DNA from: Selenomonas bovis DSM 23594
GTDB taxonomy: Bacteria; Bacillota; Negativicutes; Selenomonadales; Selenomonadaceae
Reading direction: 5' to 3'
DNA length: 64,000 nucleotides
Assembly (NCBI RefSeq): GCF_000381005.1
Contig: NZ_KB908380.1
Location: 140,807 to 204,806, forward strand
Positions within the stretch are counted from its first letter, which is position 1; the number at the start of each line of letters is the position of its first letter. Below are positions 63,882 through 64,000 of the stretch, piece after piece. The notes below the pieces were generated by a model. It made no database searches, was not told the origin of the DNA, and saw only the letters and a list, made by a program, of their open reading frames with translations. The position numbers and the translations under genes were made by a program.

Positions 63882-64000
63882 ACTATGTAAATCCCCAAGA
63901 GCGCAAGCCGCAGGCGCAGCGCGATTGGTTGGATTTACTGCAAGGACGGGCGCACAATGTCCACAAAGTGGACGTTTGTGCGTTGAGTTTACTATGTAAA
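63813..64000 (+). repeat. Two hairpin units with shared flanking motifs, running off the window edge
   Basis: Each hairpin is preceded by TTACTGCAA (63813, 63935) and followed by TTTACTATGTAAA (63879-63891, 63988-64000). Unit 2 pairs CGCACAA with TTGTGCG and GTCCAC with GTGGAC. Between the units GTAAATCC and GGATTTAC also pair, enclosing CCAA..GCGC / GCGC..TTGG. The repeat family is unknown to me and may continue to the right. Confidence 0.6.

Overview
The window looks like chromosomal core sequence from an anaerobic, diderm member of the Negativicutes (Selenomonadales, Selenomonas/Mitsuokella-like). The clearest markers are an outer-membrane porin with a single N-terminal SLH domain (OmpM type), Firmicutes-type gene orders (secG-esterase-rnr-smpB, gap-pgk-tpiA-gpmI, ftsEX-lytM-ctpA), a SCIFF peptide with its radical-SAM maturase, and an oxygen-sensitive hybrid-cluster protein. 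Genes are GC-rich, and control regions are AT-rich with good TTGACA-N17-TATAAT promoters. No prophage, CRISPR array, rRNA or transposase gene was seen.

Layout. 0.2-1.2 kb: a lone DUF3089 hydrolase. 1.5-13.2 kb (minus): a cell-envelope block, secA-prfB-LmeA-DUF5693-csaB followed by ftsE-ftsX-lytM-ctpA. 13.6-15.4 kb (plus): a solute-binding lipoprotein with a homocysteine methyltransferase. 15.6-22.4 kb (minus): a glcD/glcF oxidase pair, hibernation factor hpf, a cold-shock gene and a polar amino-acid ABC transporter. 22.5-25.5 kb (minus): a copper operon csoR-copA with paired operators. 25.5-31.4 kb: a TPR protein, two tRNA-Thr genes, a lone CheB-like esterase, cfa and an amino-acid permease. 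31.6-39.1 kb (minus): ompM, smpB, rnr, esterase, secG, pyk. 39.5-42.4 kb: a eukaryotic-type hexokinase, a FliD-like orphan and an unknown 42-residue-repeat protein. 42.6-44.7 kb: dhaK-dhaL-dhaM. 45.0-51.7 kb: gap, pgk, tpiA, gpmI, a NifU-like scaffold and a GGGtGRT protein. 52.0-54.9 kb: SCIFF system, a PHP phosphatase and a TSCPD protein. 55.2-61.1 kb: a DASS transporter, a diguanylate cyclase overlapping a ferredoxin, and hcp. 61.2-64.0 kb: an AraC regulator, a sigma-H-like factor, a broken ddh gene and a run of structured hairpins that reaches the window edge.

Much of the content serves lower glycolysis (gap to gpmI, pyk, a hexokinase, PTS-linked dihydroxyacetone kinase), envelope assembly and stress control. 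No single obviously new large system stands out. The leads that best repay a second look are: the hairpin array with a palindromic operator at the right end; the unknown repeat protein beside the FliD-like orphan; a family of short inverted-repeat elements, one of them in the glcDF leader; a possible internal start that would make a free CopZ chaperone from copA; the diguanylate cyclase-ferredoxin pair; and a palindrome centred at -41.5 upstream of hcp.
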